33,266 nucleotides of DNA from Crenothrix polyspora. GTDB lineage: Bacteria; Pseudomonadota; Gammaproteobacteria; Methylococcales; Methylomonadaceae. The notes under the pieces were generated by a model. The model was given only the letters and a program-made list of their open reading frames with translations, was not told the DNA's origin and ran no database searches. The translations under genes were made by a program, and so were the position numbers. The DNA lies in the NCBI RefSeq assembly GCF_900163755.1, contig NZ_FUKI01000170.1, positions 1-33,266 on the forward strand, in the 5' to 3' direction. Shown here in pieces: positions 7,668 to 16,379 of the stretch. Positions within the stretch are counted from its first letter, which is position 1, and each line of letters opens with the position of its first letter.

Positions 7668-8879
7668 CTAATTGTTGGTTTTATACCCATCGGTCAGGGT
7701 TTTAAGAAAGGCAACCAGAGCTTTTATTTCTTCGGTATTCAGGTTAAGTTCTCCCAACTCATTAATATTTACATTTTGGGTAACTTCTGGCTTTGGCCAA
7801 CAGCCCTGTTTAAGGGCATCAGCTTCGGTAACCCACGCCTTTTTGCAAACTGGCTTTATGTCACGGTTACTGTAAAAATCGGTTATGCCTTCCAGTGTTT
7901 TGAAGTAACCATTGTGCATATAAGGCTCGGTTTTAGCAATATTGCGTAAGGTGGGTACTTTAAATTTGCCATTTTCGGCAGTCTCATGGACAACACCGCC
8001 CAAGCCTTTGTCCACAAATTTGCGGCCTTCTGGATTAAGTCTGCTAGGTAGTTGATAAAATGGATTATTAGGATTTTGGGGGACACCTAAATTATCATAA
8101 GAAAAATCAGTAAACAATGGTGGTGTGCCATCTTCTGCGGGGCGGCTAGGGTGACAGGCAGCACAATTGCCTTTATTTTCGTCTTCAAACAGTTGGCGGC
8201 CACGCTTTTCCTGATCGGTGAATTTGGCTTTACCGGCCAGAAAATAATCATATTTAGACGTGAAAGGTCTAAATATTGGTGTGCGCTCAAAGGCGGCAAG
8301 CGCATCGGCAATTTTATTATAAGCGCTGTTAGCGTTGTTGAATGCATTAGTGCCATAGACCTGGATAAACAGTTTTGCGTAGCTGGCTTTGCGTACTTTG
8401 TTGACGACGGTGTTTTTGTCAGGATTGGCCATTTCAAGCGGATTCAGGAACGGTCCTTTGGCTTGCTCTGCCAGGGTTGCGGCACGGCCATCCAAAAATT
8501 GTCCGCCGATGTACAAGCCTTCTTTACTGTCGTAATGAAAGGGGGGGCTGAAAGCGTTATAAAGTACCATCGGTGTATTGCGGTTGCCTTTAAGGTGGGG
8601 CAACGCGCCATCAGACGTGGGTTGATTTTTATCAGGATCGATAAAAAATGTTTTAGGGTTATGACAGCTGGCACAGGCTTGGCCGACAGGCGTGGACAAG
8701 TTAGTGTCAAAAAACAATTGTTGCCCCAGTTTTTCTTTGGCTGTTAAAGCGCTAGTTTTAGCGGCAACCAATTCACCCGCATTGACAACACAGGCTGTGG
8801 TAAGAAAAATCAGGCCAATCCCCCAGTTCATTGAAAATTTCAACTGAGCCGAGTTGATTTGATGTTGTGTATGTTTCAT
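7668..8879 (-). CDS. Di-haem cytochrome c peroxidase / MauG-family protein
   Basis: This 403-residue exported protein begins with a Sec-type signal (hydrophobic core about residues 19-34, ending near VVNAG). It has two haem c attachment motifs, CASCH (69-73) and CAACH (239-243), spaced as in the bacterial CCP/MauG family. In that family one haem transfers electrons and the other is the peroxidatic or oxidising site. Conserved stretches such as FLDGRAATLAEQAKGP and KVPTLRNIAKTEPYMHNG support the family. It probably acts in the periplasm or at the cell surface, reducing hydrogen peroxide or oxidising a protein partner. It follows the porin gene on the same strand after a 147-base gap, so it may share the Fur-box promoter. 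The start has no strong ribosome-binding site. Confidence 0.92.
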   Translation of the reverse strand: MKHTQHQINSAQLKFSMNWGIGLIFLTTACVVNAGELVAAKTSALTAKEKLGQQLFFDTNLSTPVGQACASCHNPKTFFIDPDKNQPTSDGALPHLKGNRNTPMVLYNAFSPPFHYDSKEGLYIGGQFLDGRAATLAEQAKGPFLNPLEMANPDKNTVVNKVRKASYAKLFIQVYGTNAFNNANSAYNKIADALAAFERTPIFRPFTSKYDYFLAGKAKFTDQEKRGRQLFEDENKGNCAACHPSRPAEDGTPPLFTDFSYDNLGVPQNPNNPFYQLPSRLNPEGRKFVDKGLGGVVHETAENGKFKVPTLRNIAKTEPYMHNGYFKTLEGITDFYSNRDIKPVCKKAWVTEADALKQGCWPKPEVTQNVNINELGELNLNTEEIKALVAFLKTLTDGYKTNN

Positions 8880-9026
8880 AAGGTGTTTTTTAAAGGACGA
8901 AAACGATCAATGGCTTCATTAGTGTTGGGCAGCTTGCTGTGTTTACGTTTTCGACTCCTTGGTGATTTTGGTTCAAGAAGTCGATAAGTAGTGGTTAAAT
9001 GTACTTTAACCAGAAACATACACGCT

Positions 9027-10472
9027 TTAAAAAATAAAACCGAAACCCAAATTAAAATCGTCAGACAGCGGATTGGTATTCTCATCCTTGGCGACACGGT
9101 TACGGTAATCGGCTTTAACAACTACATTAGGGATAGGTTTGTATTGTAGCCCTACCTGAAAAATCTCCCAGTCCTGGTGCGGGTCGTCAGCCAACACGCC
9201 AATACTGCCAGGTGCTTTAGCGACGGTATCGAGTCTTTCGTAACGGAAAAATGGTGCGAGATATTGGGTGCTATTAGCAAATAAATGCGGCATGATGTCG
9301 TAGCCTAATTCGGTGTACCAGCCAAAATTTTCTGAGCCGATGACCTCACCCTTCGCTTGGCTGAGTAAATCGGCATTACCAATACTACCCCACGAACCCA
9401 GTGCGCGAAACTCTAAACCACGGTATTTCCATTGTAAATGGCCTTCGTAAAGCTGGGTAAATGCATCCACTTTTTTGCCTACAAAAGTTTGATCTTGGCC
9501 AGAATTACCCACATACGCAGAGCCGCCGACCGAGAGTCCGGGTATCTGCGGTGGTGCGTAGTCTAATCGGGCAATATAACCAAAGCTTTCGGCTTTAGCT
9601 TCAGTGCCGCTGCCCCGGCCTTCCCTAATACCAGAAGAGCCAAATTCTTTGGCATTTAAAGCGTTGGTTACGTAGGTGGTATAGGTTAAATTGGGCAGCA
9701 GTTCACCAAACAAACCTACACCCACTTCGCGCCAAGTGCTGGGAATGATGCGCTGTTCAACTTCTGGGCGATTGTTGCCGAAATAAAACGGCGGCTCATG
9801 GATGGTGTTGATAAAGCCCATTGGCATTAGCACCAAACCGGCGCGAATATTGGCTTTTTGGTTAATAAAAAAATCCAGTGCAGCAAACTCTACCGAGACT
9901 TCGCCTTTTTCTTCCGCGCCTTCACCCGTCGTACCATGTTCAAATTCAATCTCACTGTTAAACAGGATGTGGTCGGTGAACTTATATCCGGCATACAGTA
10001 CGATACGCTCCAAATCGGCGTTATCGCTTTCGGTGCCTTTATCATCCACTTTGGCTTGATAACTGGCTTGGCCATAGCCGCCTATCGACAAGCCCTTGCC
10101 AGCGGCATAAATTTTGGAGGCAGCAGGGCCTAAGCCATAAGCGCTTTTGTATTTAGCCTCTTCGGGAATGGCTAGATTAGTACGCAGTTTTTCGACTTCT
10201 TGGCTGAGCACATCGGTTTTGCGCTCCAGATTTTTTACATCTGTATTGGCTGATTTTGTAGCAACGGGTTCAGAGCTTGGTGTATCTGTATTGGATGATT
10301 TTTCAACCGCATGGTGTTGATTACGTAATTCATCAATTTGCTTTTGTTGCGCTCGAATAACCTGCCACATTTCATCCATCGTGGCAGGTTTATCTAGGGC
10401 ATAAGCAGGTGTAGTTAAGCTAACACAGGCTAGCAAGATGGCGTGTTTTAAAGGCTTAATAATCATGTTCAT
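9027..10472 (-). CDS. LbtU-like outer-membrane porin with N-terminal coiled coil
   Basis: From the ATG at 10472 the protein has about 481 residues: a signal peptide ending in TPAYA, a short heptad-rich coiled coil (MDEMWQVIRAQQKQIDELRNQ, then a Ser/Thr-rich linker and a second helical stretch), and a long beta-barrel region of alternating strands ending in a terminal phenylalanine (GFGFIF), the outer-membrane assembly signal. This architecture resembles the LbtU family, whose Legionella member is the legiobactin siderophore receptor, but phosphate-selective-type porins look similar. The reading frame stays open to 10535; the later start is chosen because it begins a normal signal peptide. A Fur-box-like site and promoter lie immediately upstream. 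Porin is confident; iron uptake is inferred. Confidence 0.82.
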   Translation of the reverse strand: MNMIIKPLKHAILLACVSLTTPAYALDKPATMDEMWQVIRAQQKQIDELRNQHHAVEKSSNTDTPSSEPVATKSANTDVKNLERKTDVLSQEVEKLRTNLAIPEEAKYKSAYGLGPAASKIYAAGKGLSIGGYGQASYQAKVDDKGTESDNADLERIVLYAGYKFTDHILFNSEIEFEHGTTGEGAEEKGEVSVEFAALDFFINQKANIRAGLVLMPMGFINTIHEPPFYFGNNRPEVEQRIIPSTWREVGVGLFGELLPNLTYTTYVTNALNAKEFGSSGIREGRGSGTEAKAESFGYIARLDYAPPQIPGLSVGGSAYVGNSGQDQTFVGKKVDAFTQLYEGHLQWKYRGLEFRALGSWGSIGNADLLSQAKGEVIGSENFGWYTELGYDIMPHLFANSTQYLAPFFRYERLDTVAKAPGSIGVLADDPHQDWEIFQVGLQYKPIPNVVVKADYRNRVAKDENTNPLSDDFNLGFGFIF

Positions 10473-10505
10473 GGTGTATTGCTCGTAGCAGGATGTTTTT
10501 GGCAA

Positions 10506-10550
10506 AGTATAAAGTAAATACTTATGTAAATGCAAACGATTCTCATTAAT
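10506..10550 (-). promoter_or_regulatory. Promoter with overlapping Fur-box-like operator
   Basis: Read on the minus strand, a 19-base site ATTAATGAGAATCGTTTGC (10550-10532) matches the Fur consensus at 13 of 19 positions by my count, including the AATGAGAATC core. It overlaps a candidate -35 box TTGCAT (10535-10530), followed after 18 bases by TATACT (10511-10506) as -10. The porin start codon is 34 bases further on. This layout would let iron-loaded Fur block RNA polymerase, making the porin and probably the peroxidase iron-repressed. Confidence 0.6.
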
Positions 10551-10619
10551 ATACTGTGGCGGTGCAGCAGGAAGTCTGTTATCTGGCGGTTTTTTAAGCC
10601 TTTAATCGACTAATTCCGG

Positions 10620-10625
10620 TATAAT
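10620..10625 (+). promoter_or_regulatory. Candidate -10 box for the PP-loop gene
   Basis: A perfect TATAAT lies 27 bases before the ATG of the PP-loop protein. No convincing -35 box was found at standard spacing, so only the -10 element is listed. Confidence 0.35.
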
Positions 10626-10652
10626 AGCCAGTTTTTTACAGCGTTTGGGAAA

Positions 10653-11696
10653 ATGAACAAACAGAGAAAGGCAATAGCATTGATTTCCGGTGGCCTGGAT
10701 TCCATGCTGGCGGCAAGAACTATCCAAGAACAAGGCATCCATGTTGAAGGTATTAATTTTTTCACGGGGTTTTGTGTGGAAGGCCATACGCATGCCATTC
10801 GCGAAAAAGATAAAGCCAAGCCCAAACGTAATAATTCCCTGTGGGTGGCCGAGCAACTGGGTATCAAGCTGCATATTGTCGATGTCATCGAAGAATACAA
10901 AAATGTGCTGCTTAATCCCAAGCACGGTTATGGCCAGCACATGAATCCGTGTCTGGATTGTAAAATCTTCATGGTGAATAAGGCCAAGCAATGGATAGTT
11001 GAAAACGATTTCGATTTCATTATTACCGGTGAAGTCATCGGCCAGCGGCCTATGTCGCAGCGTAAAGCTACTATGCCGATAGTGGCTAGAGAATCTGGTG
11101 CGGACGACTTGCTGTTGCGGCCTTTGTGCGCTAAAAATTTACCCGCCACTTTGCCAGAACGCGAAGGTTGGGTGGATCGGGAGAAATTGCATGACATCAC
11201 GGGGCGTTCACGTAAACCGCAGATGGCGATGGCCAAAGACTTTGGTATTGATGAATATTCGCAACCCGCTGGCGGTTGCTGCTTCCTGACCGATAAATAT
11301 TATTCCGCGAAACTGGTGGATTTATGGAAGGCGCGGGACAGCCGTGAATATGAGCTGGACGATGTGATGCTGTTAAAAGTCGGTAGGCATATACGGCCAC
11401 AGCCGCATTACAAGCTGATTATTGCCCGTGAAGAAGGTGAAGGCCGTTTTTTGGAAGGCTATAAAAAAGATTATATCAGCATGAAATGCGTTAGCCATCA
11501 AGGCCCATTGGTGCTAATTGATGGCACGATTGCCGCCGAAGATTTGTATCTGGCGGCCAGCATTACCGCACGTTATGGTCAGGGGCGCGAGGCTGAGCAG
11601 GTTGAAATTAACGTGCTTTATCAAGACGGTGCTGAGCGTTGCTTACAGGTTAAACCCATGCTTGAGCAAGATATTCCCAAAGCGTGGTTCATATGA
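10653..11696 (+). CDS. PP-loop ATPase, tRNA thiolation-like (MnmA/ThiI-type)
   Basis: This 347-residue protein has the PP-loop motif SGGLDS (12-17) of the ATP-pyrophosphatase family, which adenylates tRNA or other substrates before sulfur insertion. A CXXC pair (C100/C103 in NPCLDCK) and a later cysteine pair GGCC (C209/C210) could hold an iron-sulfur cluster, as in the three-cysteine [4Fe-4S] thiolases TtcA and TtuA. It lacks the rhodanese domain of bacterial ThiI. Relatives are often annotated as tRNA (5-methylaminomethyl-2-thiouridylate) methyltransferases, which is probably misleading. Its stop overlaps the start of a TusA-like sulfur carrier (ATGA), strongly suggesting that TusA delivers the sulfur. 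GGGA lies before the ATG. The modified substrate is not known. Confidence 0.82.
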   Translation: MNKQRKAIALISGGLDSMLAARTIQEQGIHVEGINFFTGFCVEGHTHAIREKDKAKPKRNNSLWVAEQLGIKLHIVDVIEEYKNVLLNPKHGYGQHMNPCLDCKIFMVNKAKQWIVENDFDFIITGEVIGQRPMSQRKATMPIVARESGADDLLLRPLCAKNLPATLPEREGWVDREKLHDITGRSRKPQMAMAKDFGIDEYSQPAGGCCFLTDKYYSAKLVDLWKARDSREYELDDVMLLKVGRHIRPQPHYKLIIAREEGEGRFLEGYKKDYISMKCVSHQGPLVLIDGTIAAEDLYLAASITARYGQGREAEQVEINVLYQDGAERCLQVKPMLEQDIPKAWFI

Positions 11697-11956
11697 CGCG
11701 GGAGGTATTGAATGCGCGGCGCTTGTTATGCCCGTTGCCAGTGATCCGCACCCAAGATAAGGTTAAGAAAATGCAGCCAGGCGATCAACTGGAGGTAATT
11801 TGTACTGACCCTGGTGTAATGCAGGATATTCCCACCTGGTGCCGTATTAATGGCCATAAGGTGCTGGAATTATTGTCGGGTGATCATGAATATACGGTGA
11901 TTTTAGAAGTGGGTGATGATAAGTTAAATAAACTACCTATCGACCTTACTATGTAA
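11693..11956 (+). CDS. TusA-family sulfur-carrier protein
   Basis: This 87-residue protein carries the TusA signature LCPLPVIRTQDKVKKMQPGD, with the sulfur-carrying cysteine at C13 in a CPLP motif, and the later segment TDPGVMQDIPTWCRINGH typical of the family. TusA proteins accept persulfide from a cysteine desulfurase or rhodanese and pass it on, in E. coli to the TusBCD/E relay for tRNA wobble-uridine thiolation. Here the ATG overlaps the stop of the PP-loop gene by four bases, so the carrier is probably dedicated to that protein. An in-frame GTG at 11684 is less likely than this coupled ATG. Whether it is the genome's only TusA cannot be seen. Confidence 0.9.
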   Translation: MTREVLNARRLLCPLPVIRTQDKVKKMQPGDQLEVICTDPGVMQDIPTWCRINGHKVLELLSGDHEYTVILEVGDDKLNKLPIDLTM

Positions 11957-11990
11957 ACGGCACGTTAGTGCCTACTATTTATACCCCAAT

Positions 11991-12758
11991 ATGAATAAAA
12001 CCCTTATTTATGCCCTGGATTTTGACGGTGTTATTTGCGATAGCGCCGTAGAAACAGCAATGACTGGTTGGAAAGCTGCTTGTACTCTTTGGCCCGATAT
12101 GCCAAAGACTATTCAGCCAGACATGATTGAGCGTTTTCGTGTTTTAAGACCCATCATAGAAACCGGTTACGAAGCGATATTAGTTATGCGCTTACTCTAT
12201 CTAAATGAGTCTATCGAGGCAGTTTACAGCAGCTATAATGATAAAATTAAAACGCTATTAGAAGAAGCTCAGGTTTCTGTTAATGACTTAAAAAAACTGT
12301 TTGGTAAAACCCGTGACCAATGGATAGCTGATGATTTAGCTGATTGGATTAACATGAATCCTTTATTTGCAGGGGTAGCAGAAAAACTGCAACAGCTTGG
12401 TCAACACAATACGTGGTACATTATCACGACCAAACAAGAGCGTTTTGTTAAGCACATACTCAAAGCCTATGCAATTGAATTAGCTGATGAGCGAATTTTC
12501 GGTTTGGATCGTAATATGAGTAAAATCGACGTGTTGAAAGCTTTGTTGCATAGCCACAATACTGAAACACTTTACTTTGTTGAAGACAGATTGCCCACAT
12601 TGATAAATGTATTAGGCACCAACACATTAAGCCGTGTTAAATTGATTTTTGCCTTGTGGGGATATAATACTGCAGAAGATAAAGCCTTGGCTGCAAAGCA
12701 GCCCTTTATTTTACAGCAACTTGAGGATTTTTTGGCATGGTATCGTTTAATGCGATAA
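11991..12758 (+). CDS. HAD-superfamily hydrolase
   Basis: This 255-residue protein shows the haloacid dehalogenase fold motifs. Motif I is LDFDGVICD with nucleophile D10 and acid/base D12. Motif II is the threonine of WYIITTKQERF, followed by a later lysine, and motif IV is VEDRLPT in the C-terminal third. A helical cap of about 100 residues sits between motif I and motif II, consistent with a C1-cap phosphatase. HAD enzymes of this size usually remove phosphate from small metabolites through an aspartyl-phosphate. It starts 34 bases after the TusA gene and may be co-transcribed with the sulfur-transfer pair. The substrate is unknown. Confidence 0.85.
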   Translation: MNKTLIYALDFDGVICDSAVETAMTGWKAACTLWPDMPKTIQPDMIERFRVLRPIIETGYEAILVMRLLYLNESIEAVYSSYNDKIKTLLEEAQVSVNDLKKLFGKTRDQWIADDLADWINMNPLFAGVAEKLQQLGQHNTWYIITTKQERFVKHILKAYAIELADERIFGLDRNMSKIDVLKALLHSHNTETLYFVEDRLPTLINVLGTNTLSRVKLIFALWGYNTAEDKALAAKQPFILQQLEDFLAWYRLMR

Positions 12759-13174
12759 TACGCGACTCAGGATGGCTATAAGATATTATTGACTTATAAG
12801 TTGATGCCTAAATTAGCTTGGCAAAACCAGAGAGCTTAGTCGAAGTTTTTACAAAATTTATGTCTGGAGCGAAAAGACAGGAATTTACCCTGTAAAAATC
12901 ATCGGCTACTGTTTTGTTAAGTCAGCATAAGTGGTTGAATTTTTATGTGCTTAATTTAATGGCAGTCGTTTTGCAGGTGGGTAGATCGTCAAAAAAAAGC
13001 CCCAGCCACTAAAGCTTTAGGGCTGGGGCTTTTAAGAAAAATCAGCTTATAAACAAGGGGAAATTAAGCTGATTAAACGCCGTTTTACCAGCGTTCGTAG
13101 TTATTGAGTTAATAGAGTACAGAAAGTTCCGCGTTAGCAGATTTTTTTGAGCCTGTAAAAATAGCACTCACCAT
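12759..13174. other. Intergenic region with a nested stem and a terminator
   Basis: No gene is visible in this 416-base convergent gap. A nested dyad lies at 12846-12898: outer arms TTTTTACA and TGTAAAAA (8 bp, perfect) with an inner TGTCT/AGACA stem. A strong bidirectional-looking terminator lies at 12995-13033. The remaining sequence shows no recognisable element. Confidence 0.45.
12995..13033. terminator. Bidirectional intrinsic terminator
   Basis: The arms AAAAGCCCCAGCC (12995-13007) and GGCTGGGGCTTTT (13021-13033) pair perfectly, and the loop itself is the palindrome CTAAAGCTTTAG. A-rich and T-rich flanks make it able to terminate both the plus-strand HAD transcript and the minus-strand yhbY transcript. 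Confidence 0.88.
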
Positions 13175-13441
13175 TTAATTTTTGGGCTTTGGTCTGTAAA
13201 CAACTACAATTTGACCAATAGCCTGTATCAATGTAGCGCCGCTATCTTGGCAGATTTTCTCGCTAATCAGCTTGCGTTCTTCGCGTTCTGCACGTATCCT
13301 GATCTTAATAAGTTCGTGGCTGTTCAGCGCAATTTCAATTTCTGCAAGTACAGCAGCAGTAAATCCAGCGTGGCCAATCATAACGACTGGATTGAGCGCA
13401 TGAGCTTGCGCTTTGAATTTTTTCTTGTCTACAGTCTGCAT
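13175..13441 (-). CDS. yhbY: YhbY-type ribosome-assembly RNA-binding protein
   Basis: This 88-residue protein consists of a single CRS1-YhbY (CRM) domain: an alpha-beta fold with the GxxG-like loop in VVMIGHAGFTAAVLAEIEIALNSHELIKIRI and the C-terminal strand GQIVVVYRPK. It binds pre-50S ribosomal particles in E. coli. Its length is typical of the family. It is divergent from rlmE with 48 bases between the start codons, the same neighbourhood seen in many gammaproteobacteria, which fits a shared role in large-subunit maturation. Confidence 0.95.
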   Translation of the reverse strand: MQTVDKKKFKAQAHALNPVVMIGHAGFTAAVLAEIEIALNSHELIKIRIRAEREERKLISEKICQDSGATLIQAIGQIVVVYRPKPKN

Positions 13442-13489
13442 GCTTTATTTCTCAAAACTCAAATATTAATTTTACACTAGAATCACATA

Positions 13490-14107
13490 ATGGCACGCAG
13501 TAAAAGCAGTAATCGCTGGTTACAAGAACATGCTCACGATGAATACGTGAAGTTAGCGCAAGCGCAAGGCTATCGTTCACGGGCGGTATTTAAGTTGAAA
13601 GAAATTCAAGAAAAAGATCATATTATCAAGCCAGGTATGAATATCGTCGACTTAGGTGCAGCGCCTGGCGGTTGGTCGCAGTTTGCAAGGCCGCTTATTG
13701 GTAAAAAAAATAAACTGATAGCGCTGGATATTTTGCCGATAGAGCCATTGGATGAAGTTGATTTTATACAAGGCGATTTTCGTGAAGAACATGTTTTTAA
13801 TGATTTGTTGGCGATTCTTAACGGTGCGCCGGTGGACTTGGTGTTGTCGGATATGGCACCTAATATGAGCGGAAATAAAGCTGTTGATCAACCTTGCGCT
13901 ATGTATTTGTGTGAATTGGCCTTGGAAACCGCTAAATCAGTATTAACGAAAAATGGAACTTTTCTGGTTAAGGTATTCCAAGGAGAAGGTTTTGATGCTT
14001 TTTATAATGAGATTAAACAGTATTTTTCTGTCGTCATTATTAGAAAACCCAAAGCATCTCGTCCGCGCAGCAATGAAGTTTATATTTTGGCCAAAGGCTT
14101 TAAATAA
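13490..14107 (+). CDS. rlmE: 23S rRNA 2'-O-ribose U2552 methyltransferase RlmE
   Basis: RlmE (FtsJ/RrmJ) methylates U2552 in the A-loop of 23S rRNA during late 50S assembly, using S-adenosylmethionine. The 205-residue protein has the SAM-binding loop DLGAAPGGW (54-62). The K-D-K-E catalytic tetrad is intact at K35, D121 (LSDMAPN), K161 (FLVKVFQG) and E196 (SNEVY), offset by three residues from the E. coli enzyme. It lies between yhbY and ftsH as in E. coli. In many bacteria rlmE and ftsH are one operon, but here a 225-base gap with its own promoter-like sequence separates them. Confidence 0.97.
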   Translation: MARSKSSNRWLQEHAHDEYVKLAQAQGYRSRAVFKLKEIQEKDHIIKPGMNIVDLGAAPGGWSQFARPLIGKKNKLIALDILPIEPLDEVDFIQGDFREEHVFNDLLAILNGAPVDLVLSDMAPNMSGNKAVDQPCAMYLCELALETAKSVLTKNGTFLVKVFQGEGFDAFYNEIKQYFSVVIIRKPKASRPRSNEVYILAKGFK

Positions 14108-14253
14108 ATGATAGCAGACCTTATTATTGTAGATTACTAATAGTTTAAATTGATGCGCAGCTTTACTTTTAGGGAGTGTTTTGTTTTTATAGCTATGTGC
14201 TTTTATAAATCAGTGGCATAGCAAGTGTAATTGGGTTATTTGGAATAAATACT

Positions 14254-14285
14254 TTGCAGTTAGAAAAGTCAACTCCTGATATAAT
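14254..14285 (+). promoter_or_regulatory. Candidate promoter of ftsH (extended -10)
   Basis: A perfect TATAAT (14280-14285) is preceded by TG at 14277-14278, making an extended -10 element. A -35-like TTGCAG (14254-14259) lies 20 bases upstream, longer than ideal, but extended -10 promoters tolerate this. No clear heat-shock (sigma-32) promoter was seen. Confidence 0.5.
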
Positions 14286-14332
14286 CACCCTGTTTTTTAT
14301 AATATGAACCAGTTAGGTTCGGGGCGTGTAAA

Positions 14333-16261
14333 TTGAACGATACGATAAAGAATATACTCTTATGGGTTGTCATTGCTATTGTGTTGATGTCCATCTTTAA
14401 TAATTTTGCCCCTCAAAATGAACGAGGCGATCAGTCATTATCTTACTCGCAGTTTATTCATGCGGTAAAAGCTGGGCAAGTCCAGCAGGTTATGATTGAT
14501 GAACATATTATCAAAGGGAAAATGCAAGGAGGGCAGGTTTTTAGAACTTATGCGCCGTCAGATACCCATCTTGTCGATGATTTATTAGCCAATAACGTTG
14601 AAATAAAGGCGGTTCCGCCTGAGCAGCCTTCGTTAATAATGCAATTATTGGTGTCTTTTGGCCCCATGTTGTTATTGATTGGGGTCTGGGTTTTCTTTAT
14701 GCGTCAAATGCAAGGTGGCGGAGCCGGTGGCCGCAGTGCCATGAATTTTGGCAAAAGTAAAGCCCGTATGCTGGAAGAAGATCAAATTAAGGTTACTTTT
14801 GCGGATGTGGCCGGTTGCGATGAAGCCAAAGAAGAAGTGGTTGAAATGGTCGATTTTCTGAAAGATCCTGCTAAGTATCAACGCTTGGGTGGTAAAATTC
14901 CACGCGGTGCGTTAATGATAGGCCCGCCAGGTACCGGTAAAACGTTGCTGGCGCGTGCCATTGCCGGTGAAGCCAAAGTGCCGTTTTTCACCATATCCGG
15001 TTCTGATTTTGTGGAAATGTTTGTTGGTGTTGGCGCTTCGCGGGTGCGTGACATGTTTGAACAAGCCAAAAAACACGCGCCCTGTATTATCTTTATCGAC
15101 GAAATTGATGCCGTTGGTCGCCAACGTGGCGCAGGCTTAGGGGGTGGTAACGATGAGCGTGAACAAACCTTAAATCAATTATTGGTTGAGATGGATGGCT
15201 TTGAAGGCAATGAAGGTATTATTGTCGTTGCTGCGACTAACCGTGCCGACGTATTGGATAAAGCGCTGTTACGCCCAGGCCGATTTGATCGCCAGGTAGT
15301 TGTGGGTTTGCCTGATGTTAGAGGCCGTGAGCAAATTCTTAAAGTTCATTTGAGAAAAGTACCGGCATCTGATGATGTTATCCCTAAATATATTGCCCAA
15401 GGCACACCCGGCTTTTCAGGAGCTGATTTAGCCAATTTGATCAATGAAGCCGCATTGTTTGCAGCCAGAATGAACAAGCGTATGATCAACATGAGTGATT
15501 TGGAAAAAGCCAAAGACAAATTGATTATGGGTGTTGAGCGGCATTCAATGGTCATGAACGAAAAAGAAAAGAAAATGACCGCTTATCACGAGGCCGGACA
15601 CGCTATTGTTGGCAAATTAGTGCCTGAGCATGACCCTGTGTACAAAGTCAGTATTATGCCGCGTGGTCGTGCATTAGGTGTCACTATGTTCTTGCCTGAG
15701 CGTGACCAGTACAGTGCCAGCAAACAAAAGCTCGACAGTATGATTTCCAGTTTATACGGTGGTCGTATTGCTGAAGAAATTGTTTTTGGCTGGGAACAAG
15801 TCAGTACCGGTGCGTCTAATGACATTGAGCGCGCAACTGAATTGGCCAGAAATATGGTGACTAAGTGGGGGTTGTCACAACGATTAGGGCCTTTGGCGTA
15901 CAGTGAAGAAGAAGGCGAAGTATTCTTGGGGCGTTCGGTAACACAGCATAAAACCGTTGCCGAAGAAACTTCGCACACTATTGATGAAGAAATTCGTTCT
16001 TTCATTGACCGTAACTATGAGCGTGCCGAAAAAATTCTGCGTGAAAATATTGATATTTTACACTCTATGGCCGATGCATTAATGAAATACGAAACCATTG
16101 ATAAATATCAAATTGATGACTTAATGGCACGCATACCTGTGCGCGATCCGCAAGGCTGGGATGATACCCCTTCTTCGCATGGTGGCGGTGTTAAGTCTGA
16201 TGAATTTAAAGACAGTAAGTCTACTGAAAAATCAATCGGTGAAACAGCCAGGCAAAGTTAA
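14333..16261 (+). CDS. ftsH: ATP-dependent zinc metalloprotease FtsH
   Basis: FtsH is the membrane-anchored AAA+ protease that degrades misfolded membrane proteins and regulators such as LpxC and sigma-32. The 642-residue protein has two transmembrane segments (about 7-24 and 105-123) flanking a periplasmic domain. The AAA+ module has Walker A GPPGTGKT (197-204), Walker [12 protein letters not shown] and the second region of homology, and the zinc site is HEAGH (419-423). The length matches E. coli FtsH (644). The start codon is TTG, not ATG, with GGTTCGGGG upstream; a nearby ATG at 14305 is out of frame. A strong terminator follows, so it is transcribed separately from glmM, and folP is not between them. 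Confidence 0.98.
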   Translation: MNDTIKNILLWVVIAIVLMSIFNNFAPQNERGDQSLSYSQFIHAVKAGQVQQVMIDEHIIKGKMQGGQVFRTYAPSDTHLVDDLLANNVEIKAVPPEQPSLIMQLLVSFGPMLLLIGVWVFFMRQMQGGGAGGRSAMNFGKSKARMLEEDQIKVTFADVAGCDEAKEEVVEMVDFLKDPAKYQRLGGKIPRGALMIGPPGTGKTLLARAIAGEAKVPFFTISGSDFVEMFVGVGASRVRDMFEQAKKHAPCIIFIDEIDAVGRQRGAGLGGGNDEREQTLNQLLVEMDGFEGNEGIIVVAATNRADVLDKALLRPGRFDRQVVVGLPDVRGREQILKVHLRKVPASDDVIPKYIAQGTPGFSGADLANLINEAALFAARMNKRMINMSDLEKAKDKLIMGVERHSMVMNEKEKKMTAYHEAGHAIVGKLVPEHDPVYKVSIMPRGRALGVTMFLPERDQYSASKQKLDSMISSLYGGRIAEEIVFGWEQVSTGASNDIERATELARNMVTKWGLSQRLGPLAYSEEEGEVFLGRSVTQHKTVAEETSHTIDEEIRSFIDRNYERAEKILRENIDILHSMADALMKYETIDKYQIDDLMARIPVRDPQGWDDTPSSHGGGVKSDEFKDSKSTEKSIGETARQS

Positions 16262-16280
16262 GCTTTGTCTGGTTTAACTC

Positions 16281-16315
16281 GAAAAGAGGGGGAGATAGTA
16301 TCTCTCCTTTTTTTT
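16281..16315 (+). terminator. Intrinsic terminator between ftsH and glmM
   Basis: GGGGAGAT and ATCTCTCC pair around a three-base loop, the stem extends through A/T and wobble pairs, and eight T residues follow (16308-16315). It starts 20 bases after the ftsH stop codon and separates ftsH from glmM. Confidence 0.75.
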
Positions 16316-16379
16316 GAACGTTTTTAACGACATATATAAGATAGCATTACACGTCATACCAATAAAAGGGATTAATAGC

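Noticed and set aside
8151-8747. 198-residue open frame antisense to the peroxidase gene
   Set aside because: The minus-strand frame encodes a complete di-haem peroxidase with both CXXCH motifs; the antisense frame has no recognisable domain.
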